A stretch of DNA of 64,000 nucleotides from Bradyrhizobium sp. WD16 (GCF_024181725.1 NZ_CP028908.1:1178001-1242000), one strand, 5' to 3'; numbered from the stretch's first letter, positions 1-9,233 are shown. Made by a program: numbers and translations. The notes: generated from the sequence alone by a model not told the origin.

Positions 1-894
1 GGCCGGACCGCGAAAGAAGGTCTCCTCGTCCACCTCCTCGGCTCGGTCGGTGTGACGGATGAAGACGATCTCGACATGGCGATAGCGCCGCGTGAGAAAG
101 ATGTAGAGCAGCATGTAGAAGCGCTTGGCGAGGTCCTTCATGTGCTCGGACATCGAGCCCGACACGTCCATCAGGCAGAACATCACCGCCTGGGCGATCG
201 GCTTCGGCACCGTCTCGAATCGACGATAGCGGATGTCGATCGGATCGATGAAGGGGATGCGCTTGACCTTGGCCTTCATCGATTCGATCTGGGCCAGCAG
301 CTGCGCTCGCTCGCCCTCGTCGCAGGTCTCGAGCCTCGCCTCGAGCTCTTCGATATCCTCCGGCCGAGGGCGCCTGAGGGCAACGCGTCGCGCCAGCGCC
401 AGGCGGACCGTGCGACTGACTGAAAGATTGGCAGGCGAGCCGCTCACGGCATAGCCGGCACGGCGCAACCCCTCGTGCTCGGCCTCCGCGAGGCTGCGCT
501 TGGCGAGGTCGGGTAATTCGAGATCGTCGAGGAAGAGATCGAGGAATTCCTCGCGGGTCAGCACGAAGCGGAAGGCGTCCTCGCTGTCGCCTTCGCCGGG
601 CTCCTGCGGCCTGCCGCCGGATTCGCCGGAGCGTGGCAGCACGTCGCCCTCGATGAATTCCTTGTTGCCGGGCAGGATGAGATCGCGCTTGCCGGAACCA
701 CGCCGCAGCCGGGGCTCGTGGGTGCCGTCGAGGGGGATCGAAACCTCCCCGCCCTCCATGACGTCACGGATGCCGCGACTCTGCGAGGTATCCTTGACCG
801 CGCGCTGGACCAATGCCTTGGCGCGACGCAGGAAACGCTGCCGGTTTTCCAGACTCTTGCTGCTCGGATTCAGCCGACGATCAACGATGTACAT
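1..894 (-). CDS. yeaH: YeaH/YhbH family protein (DUF444), 3' end off the window
   Basis: The reading frame runs from an ATG at 894 down through base 1 without a stop, giving the first 298 residues. It opens with MYIVDRRLNP, as DUF444 proteins do, and carries a von Willebrand A-type metal site (DVSGSMSE) near residue 245. Family members are about 400 residues, so roughly a quarter is missing beyond the edge. It lies 20 bases downstream of prkA on the same strand, the standard prkA-yeaH arrangement, in which YeaH works with the PrkA kinase in nutrient and stress adaptation. A spoVR-like gene usually follows and would be off-window. Family assignment is firm; the molecular role of YeaH is poorly defined. 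Confidence 0.9.
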   Translation of the reverse strand, partial: MYIVDRRLNPSSKSLENRQRFLRRAKALVQRAVKDTSQSRGIRDVMEGGEVSIPLDGTHEPRLRRGSGKRDLILPGNKEFIEGDVLPRSGESGGRPQEPGEGDSEDAFRFVLTREEFLDLFLDDLELPDLAKRSLAEAEHEGLRRAGYAVSGSPANLSVSRTVRLALARRVALRRPRPEDIEELEARLETCDEGERAQLLAQIESMKAKVKRIPFIDPIDIRYRRFETVPKPIAQAVMFCLMDVSGSMSEHMKDLAKRFYMLLYIFLTRRYRHVEIVFIRHTDRAEEVDEETFFRGPA

Positions 895-914
895 TGCGGC
901 CTTCCGCAGTCGCC

Positions 915-2858
915 TTAACCGGCCTGTTTCACCCGCATATACCACTCCACCAACCGGCGGACCTGGCGCTCGGTATAGCCGCGCGCCACCATGCGCGCGA
1001 CGAACTCACCGTGCTTCTTCTCGGTCTCGCCGTCCTTCTTCGAGCCGAAGGAGATGACCGGCAGCAGATCCTCGACCTGGGAGAAGATGCGCTTCTCGAT
1101 CACCTCGCGGATCTTCTCGTAGCTCGTCCAGGCCGGATTCTTGCCGCCGTTCTGGGCTCGCGAACGCAGCGAGAATTTGACGATCTCGTTGCGGAAGTCC
1201 TTGGGGTTGGCGATGCCGGCCGGCTTCTCGATCTTGGTCAGTTCCTGATTGATGAGTTCGCGGTTGAGCAGCTGCCCGGTGTCGGGGTCCTTGAAGTCCT
1301 GATCCTCGATCCAGGCGTCGGCATAGTCGACATAGCGGTCGAACAGGTTCTGGCCGTATTCGGAATACGATTCCAGATACGCCTTCTGGATTTCATGGCC
1401 GATGAATTCGGCATAGCGCGGCACCAGCTCCGCCTTGATGAATTCGAGATAACGTTTCTCGGTCTCCTCGGCGAGCTGCTCGCGCCGGATCGCCTGCTCC
1501 AGCGTATACATCAGATGGACCGGATCGGCGGCGATCTCGGCGGTGTCGTGATTGAAGGTTGCCGACAGCACCTTGAAGGCGAAACGGGTGGAAGCCCCGT
1601 CCATGCCCTCGTCGACGCCGGCCGCATCCTTGTATTCCTGGACGCTGCGCGCCTTGGGATCGGATTCCTTCAGGCTTTCGCCGTCATAAACCCTCATCTT
1701 GGCGAACAGCGTCGAATTCTCGTGCCTGCGCAGCCGCGACGTCACCGTGAATCGGGCCAGGGTTTCCAGCGTCGACGGCGCGCAAGGCGCGCTGGCGAGC
1801 TCCGAGTTCTGGATCAGCTTTTCGTAGATCTTCTGCTCCTCGGTGACCCGCAGGCAGTACGGCACCTTGATGACGCAGATCCGATCGATAAAGGCCTCGT
1901 TGTTCTTGTTGGCCTTGAAGCTCTGCCATTCGGCCTCGTTGGAATGCGCGAGAATGATGCCGCTGAAGGGGATCGCGCCGATGTTTTCCGTGCCGATATA
2001 GTTGCCCTCCTGTGTCGCCGTCAGCAGCGGATGCAGCATCTTGATCGGCGCCTTGAACATCTCGACGAATTCCAGGATGCCCTGGTTGGCACGATTGAGA
2101 CCGCCGGAATAGCTATAGGCGTCAGGATCGTTCTGGGCATAGGTCTCGAGCTTGCGGATGTCCACCTTGCCGACCAGCGAGGAGATGTCCTGGTTGTTCT
2201 CGTCGCCCGGCTCGGTCTTCGCGATCGCGATCTGGCGCAGGCGCGACGGCTGGATCTTGGCGACGCGGAAGCGGGAGATGTCACCGCCGAAGGATTCGAG
2301 CCGCTTGTAGCACCACGGGCTCATCAGCCCGGAAAGACGGCGCCGCGGAACATTGTAGCGCTCCTCCAGCATCGAGCCGAAGGTCTCGGGATCGAACAGA
2401 TTGAGCGGGCTTTCGAAAACCGGGCTGAGATCATCGCCGGCCTTGAGCACATAGATCGGATGCTCCTCCATCAGCGACTTCAATCGCTCGGCGAGTGAAG
2501 ACTTGCCGCCGCCGACCGGCCCCAGCAGGTAGAGAATCTGCTTGCGCTCTTCGAGGCCCTGCGCCGCATGCCGGAAGAACGAGACGATCCGCTCGATCGT
2601 CTCTTCCATGCCATGGAAGCCGGTGAAGGCCGGATAGACGCGAATGGTACGATTTAAAAAAATTCGGCCAAGGCGGGGGTCCTTGGCCGTGTCGATCATC
2701 TGAGGCTCACCGATCGCCGCTAGCAGTCGCTCCGCGGCGTTGGCATATCGCATGGGATCGTCGCGGCACGCCTCGAGATAGTCCGACATGGACATGTCCA
2801 CTTCGCTGCGCGCTTCGTAGGATCGCGCAAACGCATTGAACAGGGAATCGTTGTACAT
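915..2858 (-). CDS. prkA: PrkA family serine protein kinase
   Basis: This 647-residue protein has the full length and order of PrkA: an N-terminal AAA-type domain with a P-loop (GPVGGGKSS, about residues 113-121) and a C-terminal kinase-related domain. PrkA kinases are cytoplasmic and respond to starvation and stress. The start ATG at 2858 gives the usual N-terminus MYNDSLFNAF. The gene precedes yeaH by 20 bases on the same strand, so the two are very probably cotranscribed. A perfect 6-base inverted repeat (GTCACA-N4-TGTGAC, 3060-3075) lies about 200 bases upstream and could be an operator. Nothing in the protein looks broken. Confidence 0.95.
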   Translation of the reverse strand: MYNDSLFNAFARSYEARSEVDMSMSDYLEACRDDPMRYANAAERLLAAIGEPQMIDTAKDPRLGRIFLNRTIRVYPAFTGFHGMEETIERIVSFFRHAAQGLEERKQILYLLGPVGGGKSSLAERLKSLMEEHPIYVLKAGDDLSPVFESPLNLFDPETFGSMLEERYNVPRRRLSGLMSPWCYKRLESFGGDISRFRVAKIQPSRLRQIAIAKTEPGDENNQDISSLVGKVDIRKLETYAQNDPDAYSYSGGLNRANQGILEFVEMFKAPIKMLHPLLTATQEGNYIGTENIGAIPFSGIILAHSNEAEWQSFKANKNNEAFIDRICVIKVPYCLRVTEEQKIYEKLIQNSELASAPCAPSTLETLARFTVTSRLRRHENSTLFAKMRVYDGESLKESDPKARSVQEYKDAAGVDEGMDGASTRFAFKVLSATFNHDTAEIAADPVHLMYTLEQAIRREQLAEETEKRYLEFIKAELVPRYAEFIGHEIQKAYLESYSEYGQNLFDRYVDYADAWIEDQDFKDPDTGQLLNRELINQELTKIEKPAGIANPKDFRNEIVKFSLRSRAQNGGKNPAWTSYEKIREVIEKRIFSQVEDLLPVISFGSKKDGETEKKHGEFVARMVARGYTERQVRRLVEWYMRVKQAG

Positions 2859-3397
2859 CAGCCTTCTCCCTCACCCCGCGCCGGTGGCCGGTGCGGGTCG
2901 TCCGCGTAGCGGTCGAAGGGGCCGCACACGCTTGATGGCGAATCAGCAGCTCTCGGCTCAGTTCACACCCGCTCCTCGCGACTGCGCAACACCTGGATTG
3001 TGCAACCGCCTGAAAGAATATGCGGCAGTTGCAAAAAAGTTCAGCGCTTTGGACAGGAAGTCACACCGATGTGACCGGCCTAGCCTGATACCTCGAAATA
3101 AGCATTTGGAGGTTCGAAGGTTTCATCATCTGCCACAAAGGCGATTGGAAAGAACGGCGCACGCCGTTCATCTATGTTAAAAATGCGGGCGGACGGTCGC
3201 GGAAAGGTGAATGTTCCGCGCGACTCGCGCACAGCGCTGGGCGTCTTTAGCTCATTCCAACGTGAACGTGAACTGCCGCGGATCCGCGCGCCCCTCCGCC
3301 CTCTCGCAGGCGCGAAACGGCAACAGGGTTTGCTTTTCCGCTTTAGCGCTTTCTAATAGAAGGATTGCAGCGCACTGAACGATCGCGGGAGCACATC
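2859..3397. other. Divergent control region between prkA and the Blh-like gene
   Basis: This 539-base stretch contains no open frame with a credible start or homology. It separates the minus-strand prkA-yeaH pair from the plus-strand hydrolase, so it must carry both promoters. The centre (about 3000-3110) is less GC-rich than the flanks and holds the inverted repeat at 3060-3075. No terminator or RNA gene was recognised. Confidence 0.5.
3060..3075. promoter_or_regulatory. Inverted repeat GTCACA-N4-TGTGAC, possible operator
   Basis: The 16 bases form a perfect 6-base dyad with a 4-base centre in the relatively AT-rich part of the prkA upstream region. The symmetry is seen directly; that a regulator binds here is inference, and no particular family is indicated. 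Confidence 0.3.
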
Positions 3398-4279
3398 ATG
3401 GCCGGCCGGGCAATCGTCGAAGGGTTCTTCGATCCCGCCACCAACACCATCAGCTATCTCGTCGCCTGTCCGGCGACGAAGCAGGCGGCGGTGATCGACC
3501 CCGTGCTCGACTACGATCCGAAATCGGGCGAGGTCGACGGCAGTTCGGTCGACGCCGTTCTCGCCGCCGCGGGCCGCCACGGCTATGAGATCGTCTGGGC
3601 GCTGGAGACCCATGCTCATGCCGACCATCTCTCCGGCGCCCCCTTGATCAAGGCCCGGACCGGGGCGCGGATCGGCATCGGCGAGCACATCAAGGATGTG
3701 CAACGCATCTTCCGGCCGATCTTCAACATGACCGACCTCAAGACCGACGGCAGCGACTTCGACCAGTTGTTCGCCGATGGCGAGCGCTTCGCCGTCGGCG
3801 ATCTCGACGTCGAGGTCATGTATACGCCGGGTCATACGCCGGCCGATATCAGCTACCGGATCGGCGACACGGTCTTCGTCGGCGACACCCTGTTCATGCC
3901 CGATTACGGCACCGCCCGCACCGACTTCCCCGGCGGCGACGCACGCCAGCTCTACCGCTCGATCCAGCGCCTGCTGGCGCTGCCGCCGGAAACGCGGCTG
4001 TTCATGTGCCACGACTACAAGGCTCCGGGCCGCGACGCCTACGCCTGGGAGACGACCGTCGCGGCCGAGCGCGCCGGCAATGTCCATGTCGGCGCCGGCA
4101 AGAGCGAGGACGAATTCGTCGCCATGCGCAAGGAGCGCGATGCCACGCTGGCCGCGCCGCTGCTGCTGCTGCCTTCCATCCAGGTCAATATCCGCGCCGG
4201 CGCCTTTCCGCCGGCCGAGGACAACGGCGTTCGCTACCTGCGCATTCCTGTACGCTTCAAGGCCAACGCGGCGGCCTGA
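3398..4279 (+). CDS. MBL-fold metallo-hydrolase, Blh/persulfide dioxygenase-like
   Basis: This is a 293-residue metallo-beta-lactamase-fold protein. The metal-binding THAHADH motif is at about residues 71-77, with further ligands in YTPGHTPAD, VGDTLF and FMCHDY. The sequence resembles the Blh (BigR-operon) and ETHE1-type persulfide dioxygenase group, which act on glutathione persulfide in sulfide detoxification, though no fused rhodanese domain or BigR repressor is adjacent. The ATG at 3398 is preferred over one at 3365 because it follows a GGGAG ribosome site and removes an atypical N-terminal tail. It is a single-gene unit facing the minus-strand ABC operon. Family is certain, substrate is inferred. 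Confidence 0.85.
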   Translation: MAGRAIVEGFFDPATNTISYLVACPATKQAAVIDPVLDYDPKSGEVDGSSVDAVLAAAGRHGYEIVWALETHAHADHLSGAPLIKARTGARIGIGEHIKDVQRIFRPIFNMTDLKTDGSDFDQLFADGERFAVGDLDVEVMYTPGHTPADISYRIGDTVFVGDTLFMPDYGTARTDFPGGDARQLYRSIQRLLALPPETRLFMCHDYKAPGRDAYAWETTVAAERAGNVHVGAGKSEDEFVAMRKERDATLAAPLLLLPSIQVNIRAGAFPPAEDNGVRYLRIPVRFKANAAA

Positions 4280-4315
4280 CGGACCGGCCAGGCTGTGGGA
4301 ACGCCGCGACATTTA

Positions 4316-5626
4316 TCAGTTCGGATTTTCCAGGCTGAACGTTTCCGACTGCTCGTCATAGGCGAACAGCTCGGCGTAGCGGCCCCAGGAGACGATCGTC
4401 CTGAGCGTCTCGTCGGCATAGCTTTCGGACATGTAGTCCTCGAGCTCGTTGCGGAAGCGCGCCGCCGGCGCCGTATGCGAGGGCCGCTCGTCGAGCACGC
4501 GGCGGATCAGCCCGGTCAGCGGGACGTAGGCCGACAGGTGCTCGGCAAAGAGCTTCTTGCGGGCATCGGTATCGAGGGCGGCGAAGCGCCGGCCAGCTTC
4601 GGTGAGGGTGAGGTCACCTTCGCTCAACGTGGCGAAGCGCAGGAGTTGCAGGGCTTCGCCGAAATGAAACAGCTCGTCCGCCTCGAGGTGAAGCTGGCCG
4701 GCGAGAACCGGCAGGTCGGCGCGGCCACTATAGGGCGCCGCCGCCAGCGCCTCGATCAATCCGGACAGCACGTTGGACGAGACGTGATTGAGGATCACGC
4801 TGACGCCGGTGTTGAGATGGGCTTCGAGCGACGTCGATTTCGGCTCGGGGCGCTGTGTCATCCGCGCATAGATGCTGTCGACCAGTTGCCGGAAATTCGG
4901 ATCGAGGCGGTTGCGCGGATGCGGCAGCTCGACCTTGATTTCCGCCGCGACGCGGCCCGGATTGGACGAGAACACCAGGATGCGGTCGCACATCAGCACT
5001 GCTTCCTCGATGTTATGGGTCACCATCAGGACCGACTTGATCGGCAGGCGACGCTCCATCCACAGATCGATCAGGTCGGTGCGCAGGGTCTCCGCAGTCA
5101 GGACGTCGAGCGCGGAAAACGGCTCGTCCATCAGCAGCAGGTCCGGATGAACCACCAGCGCCCGCGCGAAGCCGACACGCTGGCGCATGCCGCCGGACAG
5201 TTCCTTGGGATAGGCCGACTCGTAACCGTCGAGACCGATCAGGTCGATGGCGGCGATGGCGCGCTGGCGACGCTCGGCGCGGTCGATCCCCTGGGCGTCG
5301 AGCCCGAATTCGACATTCTCCAGCACCGTCAGCCAGGGAAACAGCGCGAAGGACTGGAACACCATGGCGACGCCCTGGGGCGGCCCATTGATAGGGCGGC
5401 CGCGGCAGGTCGCCGAGCCTTCTGAAGGATCGAGCAGGCCGGCGATGACGCGCAGCAGAGTCGACTTGCCCGAACCGGATCGGCCGAGCAAGCCGACGAT
5501 CTCGCCGGACTTGATGGTGAGGTCGACGTTGTCGAGCACGAGCAGGTCCTCGCCGCTGCCCTTGGGAAAACGGCGGCAGACCTGGCGCACCTCGATCAGA
5601 GCTTCATTGGCGATGGTGGTCGGCAT
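4316..5626 (-). CDS. ABC transporter ATP-binding protein with C-terminal AAA-associated domain (nitrate/sulfonate/bicarbonate type)
   Basis: The 436-residue protein has an N-terminal ABC ATPase of the NrtD/SsuB/TauB class: Walker A GRSGSGKST, Q-loop region FQSFALFPW, signature LSGGMRQR and Walker B LLLMDEPFSALD. About 170 extra residues form a C-terminal domain of the AAA-associated type seen in a subset of these importers. The start (MPTTIANEAL, ATG at 5626) lies 14 bases after the permease stop, so the two genes form an operon. The frame stays open far upstream of this start, inside the permease gene, but that part is a shadow. No periplasmic binding protein is nearby, so the solute cannot be read from context. 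Confidence 0.9.
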   Translation of the reverse strand: MPTTIANEALIEVRQVCRRFPKGSGEDLLVLDNVDLTIKSGEIVGLLGRSGSGKSTLLRVIAGLLDPSEGSATCRGRPINGPPQGVAMVFQSFALFPWLTVLENVEFGLDAQGIDRAERRQRAIAAIDLIGLDGYESAYPKELSGGMRQRVGFARALVVHPDLLLMDEPFSALDVLTAETLRTDLIDLWMERRLPIKSVLMVTHNIEEAVLMCDRILVFSSNPGRVAAEIKVELPHPRNRLDPNFRQLVDSIYARMTQRPEPKSTSLEAHLNTGVSVILNHVSSNVLSGLIEALAAAPYSGRADLPVLAGQLHLEADELFHFGEALQLLRFATLSEGDLTLTEAGRRFAALDTDARKKLFAEHLSAYVPLTGLIRRVLDERPSHTAPAARFRNELEDYMSESYADETLRTIVSWGRYAELFAYDEQSETFSLENPN

Positions 5627-5640
5627 GCTCGTGGCTCCTG

Positions 5641-7374
5641 TCAGCCCAGGCGGAAGCGGCGCTCGCCGTAAGTGTAGAGCGGGCGCCAGACGAGGCGGTT
5701 GAACAGCGTGACGAAGATGCACATGATCGATACGCCAAGCACGACGCGGGGGAAGTCGCCGGCTTCGGTCGCCCTCGCGATATAGGAGCCGATGCCGGCG
5801 GCGCTGAGCCGCGTATCGCCCCAGGTGGCGACCTCGGCCACGATGCTGGCGTTCCATGAGCCGCCGGACGCAGTGATCGCGCCGGTGACGTAATAGGGAA
5901 AGATGCCGGGCAGCATTACGTCGCGCCACCACCGCCAGCCGCGGACGTGGAAGCTGCGCGCCGCCTCCTTGAGATCGCCCGGGAAGACGCTGGCGCCGGC
6001 GATGACGTTGAACAGGATGTACCATTGGGTGCCGAGGATCATCAGCGGCGACAGCCAGACGTCGGCATCCAGGCCATAATGGACGATGATGAAGACGAAG
6101 GCGGGAAAGGCGATGTTGGCGGGAAACGCGGCGAGGAATTGTGCCAGCGGCTGCACCAATTCGGCGAGGCGCGGCCGCAGGCCGACCCACACCCCGACCG
6201 GCACCCAGATCAGCGTCGCCAGCGCCATCAGGACGATAACGCGCAGCAGCGTCAGCACGGCGTCGCGCGCCGCCTCGCGGACATCGGCCAAGGTCAGCGT
6301 CGCGCCGACATAGTCCGCCGTCTTCCACACAGCAAAGAGGGCGCCGGCGACGACGAGGAGCAGCCAGATGGCGTCGATCAGGCGCGCCGTGCCCCTGCCC
6401 TCGAACGACAGTTCGAGCGCCGGCAGCCTCGGCAGCCGGATATCCAGCAGCGCGGTCAGGGCTCGGCGGATCGCCGCGGTCAATTCGCGCAACAGCCGGG
6501 TACGGCGGAACAGATCGAGCACCCAAGATCGCGGCGCGATCTCCGAGGCCGTCTGCTCGAAGCGAAACTTGTCGGCCCAGGCGACGATGGGACGAAACAG
6601 CAGCTGGTCATAGAGCAGGATGACGAACAGCATGGTGGCGAGCGCGTAGCCGACCGCCGCCAGATCGCGCTGCTGGATGGCGAGCGCGACATAGCCGCCG
6701 ACGCCGGGCAGCGTGACCGTGGTGTTGCCGACGGTGATCGCCTCGGAGGCGACAACGAAGAACCAGCCGCCCGACATGGACATCATCATGTTCCAGATCA
6801 GGCCCGGCATGGCGAAGGGCACATCGAGGCGCCAGAAGCGCTGCCATGCCGACAGATGGAAACTGAGGGTGGCCTCTTCCAGGTCCTTGGGCACGCTGCG
6901 CAGGGACTGGTAGAAGCTGAACGTCATGTTCCAGGCCTGGCTGGTGAAGATCACGAAGATCGCCGCGAGCTCGGCGCCAAGGATGCGACCGGGAAACAGT
7001 CCCATGAAATAGACGACCGTGAAGGTGAGGAAGCCGAGGATCGGGACCGACTGCAGAATGTCCAGAACCGGAATCAGCACCATCTCAGCCCGGCGGCTTT
7101 TGGCCGCCAGGGTCGCATAGATCATGGTGAAGGCGAGCGAGCAGACGATGGCCGCCAGCATGCGCAGCACCGTGCGCAGCGCGTACAGCGGCAGATCGCG
7201 CGGATCGAGGCTGACCGGCGTGAGGTCGAGGGTCGTCAGCGGCAGAGTCGTCTGCTCGGCGCCATAGGCCAGCAAGGCAAGGGCGCCGATGATCAGAATC
7301 AGGGCCGCGATATCCCAGACATTCGGGGTCCAGCCGCGGCCGAGCGCCAGCGGCGAAATGGTCGGATGAGGCAT
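5641..7374 (-). CDS. ABC transporter permease with two fused BPD-type membrane domains
   Basis: The 577-residue protein contains two consecutive binding-protein-dependent transport permease domains, each with several hydrophobic spans and an EAA-like loop (PKDLEEATLSFHLS in the first half, DLKEAARSFHVRG in the second). Single-domain permeases of this class are about 250-280 residues, so this is a tandem fusion supplying both membrane halves of the importer in one chain. It is the first gene of a two-gene unit with the ATPase. A TetR-type regulator ends 175 bases upstream on the same strand and may control the pair. Anion or sulfonate-like substrates are typical of the class, but the actual solute is unknown. 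Confidence 0.88.
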   Translation of the reverse strand: MPHPTISPLALGRGWTPNVWDIAALILIIGALALLAYGAEQTTLPLTTLDLTPVSLDPRDLPLYALRTVLRMLAAIVCSLAFTMIYATLAAKSRRAEMVLIPVLDILQSVPILGFLTFTVVYFMGLFPGRILGAELAAIFVIFTSQAWNMTFSFYQSLRSVPKDLEEATLSFHLSAWQRFWRLDVPFAMPGLIWNMMMSMSGGWFFVVASEAITVGNTTVTLPGVGGYVALAIQQRDLAAVGYALATMLFVILLYDQLLFRPIVAWADKFRFEQTASEIAPRSWVLDLFRRTRLLRELTAAIRRALTALLDIRLPRLPALELSFEGRGTARLIDAIWLLLVVAGALFAVWKTADYVGATLTLADVREAARDAVLTLLRVIVLMALATLIWVPVGVWVGLRPRLAELVQPLAQFLAAFPANIAFPAFVFIIVHYGLDADVWLSPLMILGTQWYILFNVIAGASVFPGDLKEAARSFHVRGWRWWRDVMLPGIFPYYVTGAITASGGSWNASIVAEVATWGDTRLSAAGIGSYIARATEAGDFPRVVLGVSIMCIFVTLFNRLVWRPLYTYGERRFRLG

Positions 7375-7549
7375 GCAGGAACGTCCGGGGAATCCGCGGC
7401 GGGGACGGGAGAGGCCAGCCTCTGGCTACCCGATGCGATCGGGGTGTCAACCCTTCTTGCCGAGCCGCACCGCATGAAAACCACACCGGCGTGTTCGCGC
7501 TCCGTTTTATGACTATCAGATGACAATCGCGGTCCGAGAGTGACTACCG

Positions 7550-8230
7550 TCAGCGCGCCCTGACGCCATCGAGGAAGAGCTTGACGGCCGCCTGCCGCTG
7601 ACCTTCCACGATCTTCGGATCCGCGGCGAGGCCGTGTAGCGCCATTCGCCATGTTTCCCCGACGACGAGATCGAGAAACATCGCCGCGGCCAGTTCCGGA
7701 TCCTGGATATTGATCTTGCCCTGCTTGCTGAACTGCCGGAGCAGGGCAGCGATCGCATGCACCGCGCGCAGCCAGCCTTCCTCACGGGCCAGTTTAGCCA
7801 ATTCGGGAAACTGCAGGGCCTGGGCCGCGACGATGCGGTTGAGGGCGGCACATTCGGGCAGCGCCGCGCTGCAAAGCATGTCGCGGCTGACCTGATGGAG
7901 GGTCGCCTCGACGTCCGAGTCCGGCACCAGTGCCTGCTGTTCAGCCGCCGCCGAAATTGGCGCCAGGCTACGGTGAACCATGTCTCTCAGCACCGCGCCG
8001 AAAAGCTCGCGCTTGTCGCGGTAACGCGCATAGAGAGTCGGTTTGCTGACGCCGGCCATTTCAGCGACGGCGTCCATGGTGGTCGCTTCGAATCCTCTGT
8101 CGATGAACAACCGCTTGGCGACTTCGAACAGCCGCGCATCGCGCCTGACCGCCTCTTCCCGGGTCGGCCGACCACCGCCGCGGCGCGATCGCGTCGACGT
8201 CTCCGGGAGATCAAGGTGCGGTCTGGTCAC
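7550..8230 (-). CDS. TetR/AcrR family transcriptional regulator
   Basis: This 226-residue protein has a TetR N-terminal helix-turn-helix at about residues 35-80 (TTMDAVAEMAGVSKPTLYARY) following a basic leader, and a helical ligand-binding C-terminal domain of the AefR-like kind. It is encoded immediately upstream of, and in the same direction as, the ABC permease/ATPase pair, so local control of that transporter is the simplest hypothesis. The recognition helix and overall length are normal. No inducer can be read from the sequence. Confidence 0.88.
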   Translation of the reverse strand: MTRPHLDLPETSTRSRRGGGRPTREEAVRRDARLFEVAKRLFIDRGFEATTMDAVAEMAGVSKPTLYARYRDKRELFGAVLRDMVHRSLAPISAAAEQQALVPDSDVEATLHQVSRDMLCSAALPECAALNRIVAAQALQFPELAKLAREEGWLRAVHAIAALLRQFSKQGKINIQDPELAAAMFLDLVVGETWRMALHGLAADPKIVEGQRQAAVKLFLDGVRAR

Positions 8231-8302
8231 GTCGCTCGGCTCATCAGGACTAGCCTCATCGGAAGCGGCTCACGCCGCGGCTGCCCGCAACGCAGGTGGC
8301 AA

Positions 8303-8728
8303 TCAATTTCCTCCCAGGATGCTCCTGTACTCGTCGAGCACACTCTGGACCCTGTAGCATTCGGATTCGTCCGCAGTGCTGTCGATCCAGCCGCGCTCCG
8401 GGATGAAGACCTTCGATGTCTTCAGGCCCTTGTCAAATCCGTCCTTCAGCCACCTTTTATTCCTGGCCGACAGGTACTTGTCCAGATCGGTCATGATCGT
8501 CGCGATCTGGCCCTGGCCGATCAGGTCGTGGCGCTCACAGGCCAGTCCCGCCGCGAAGAACGAGCCGGCGCTCAAAGACACCGGCCGCGTCATCTCCGCG
8601 GAGGATTCACCCAGCGACAACAGCAACACCACGATCGCCGTTCCGAGCAGGAGCAAGCCGGATCCGAACGCCGTTCGGGTTGCCGAACTCCGGGAGGAGC
8701 ACGGCGAGTCAGACGCAGTTGGCATCAT
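8303..8728 (-). CDS. Hypothetical exported protein, 141 aa
   Basis: I do not recognise this gene. The product has one strongly hydrophobic segment (GSGLLLLGTAIVVLLLSLG, about residues 22-40) followed by an SSAEM-like possible cleavage site, which indicates export or a single membrane anchor. The remaining roughly 95 residues are soluble-looking with two cysteines (in ACERHD and ECYRVQ) that could pair in the periplasm. The ATG at 8728 (or 8725) is chosen because the upstream extension is arginine-rich and runs into the neighbouring gene. It sits 7 bases downstream of another small unknown gene on the same strand and may be cotranscribed with it. Confidence 0.6.
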   Translation of the reverse strand: MMPTASDSPCSSRSSATRTAFGSGLLLLGTAIVVLLLSLGESSAEMTRPVSLSAGSFFAAGLACERHDLIGQGQIATIMTDLDKYLSARNKRWLKDGFDKGLKTSKVFIPERGWIDSTADESECYRVQSVLDEYRSILGGN

Positions 8729-8735
8729 CGATCCT

Positions 8736-9053
8736 TCACCTGTCCGCTCCCTCCGGCCGCGACGGCGACAGGGCTGATCTGGCAAAGACCGGGCGCTCCG
8801 GCCGCGTTGCCGATCGCGCCGGCACATCGATTTTCTCCAGATAATTCCGATGCAGGGCCTGGATGGACTTTCGTTCGTCGAACTTCACGCGCAGGCTGCT
8901 CGGCAGCGCGCCGCGCGCCACCACCACCCCCTGCCGGTCACCGTATTTGGGATGCCGCGCGAGCCCCTGCGGGCTCATTCGCACCCGGTCCCCCGGACCG
9001 ATTTCGTTGTCGGAGGCCCGGTCGCCGTCAGATTCATATCTCATCTGTCCCAT
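8736..9053 (-). CDS. Hypothetical small protein with an SH3/KOW-like segment, 105 aa
   Basis: The product begins MGQMRYESDGD and contains a stretch IGPGDRVRMSPQGL...GVVVARG...LRVKFDERKS that resembles small beta-barrel (SH3/KOW-like) proteins found as uncharacterised genes in rhizobia. Start at 9053 or 9044 (both ATG) cannot be separated; the longer frame to 9161 is unlikely. Upstream (9121-9175) are two inverted repeats in AT-rich DNA that look like a regulated promoter. No function can be assigned. Confidence 0.55.
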   Translation of the reverse strand: MGQMRYESDGDRASDNEIGPGDRVRMSPQGLARHPKYGDRQGVVVARGALPSSLRVKFDERKSIQALHRNYLEKIDVPARSATRPERPVFARSALSPSRPEGADR

Positions 9054-9120
9054 CCCAGATCCGTCACGATGCGCAAGGCACAGCGCCGAATGGCACGGCA
9101 GCCAGCTTGCAGAAAATACA

Positions 9121-9175
9121 TAAACTATACGGTTTAGTATTGTTATGCCAGCCAATTGCATAACTGATATGCAAT
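9121..9175. promoter_or_regulatory. Two adjacent inverted repeats in an AT-rich promoter region
   Basis: TAAAC-N6-GTTTA (9121-9136) and ATTGCATA-N5-TATGCAAT (9155-9175, perfect 8-base arms) lie within a strikingly AT-rich island 70-120 bases upstream of the small gene at 8736-9053. The dyads are seen directly; their role as operators is inference. Confidence 0.35.
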
Positions 9176-9202
9176 AGAGTACTGGCGGCTGGCGAACGCC
9201 GA

Positions 9203-9216
9203 GGGGGGGGGGGGGG
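9203..9216. repeat. Homopolymer of 14 G
   Basis: A run of 14 G on the plus strand lies 17 bases beyond the stop codon of the minus-strand acyl-CoA synthetase. It is non-coding here, and its exact length may be uncertain for technical reasons. Confidence 0.6.
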
Positions 9217-9233
9217 CGAGCCAGAGCCGAGGC

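Noticed and set aside
813-2498. Long plus-strand open frame (561 codons) opposite prkA
   Set aside because: It is the antisense of a well-conserved gene; such frames are common in GC-rich DNA, and no ribosome site or homology was seen.
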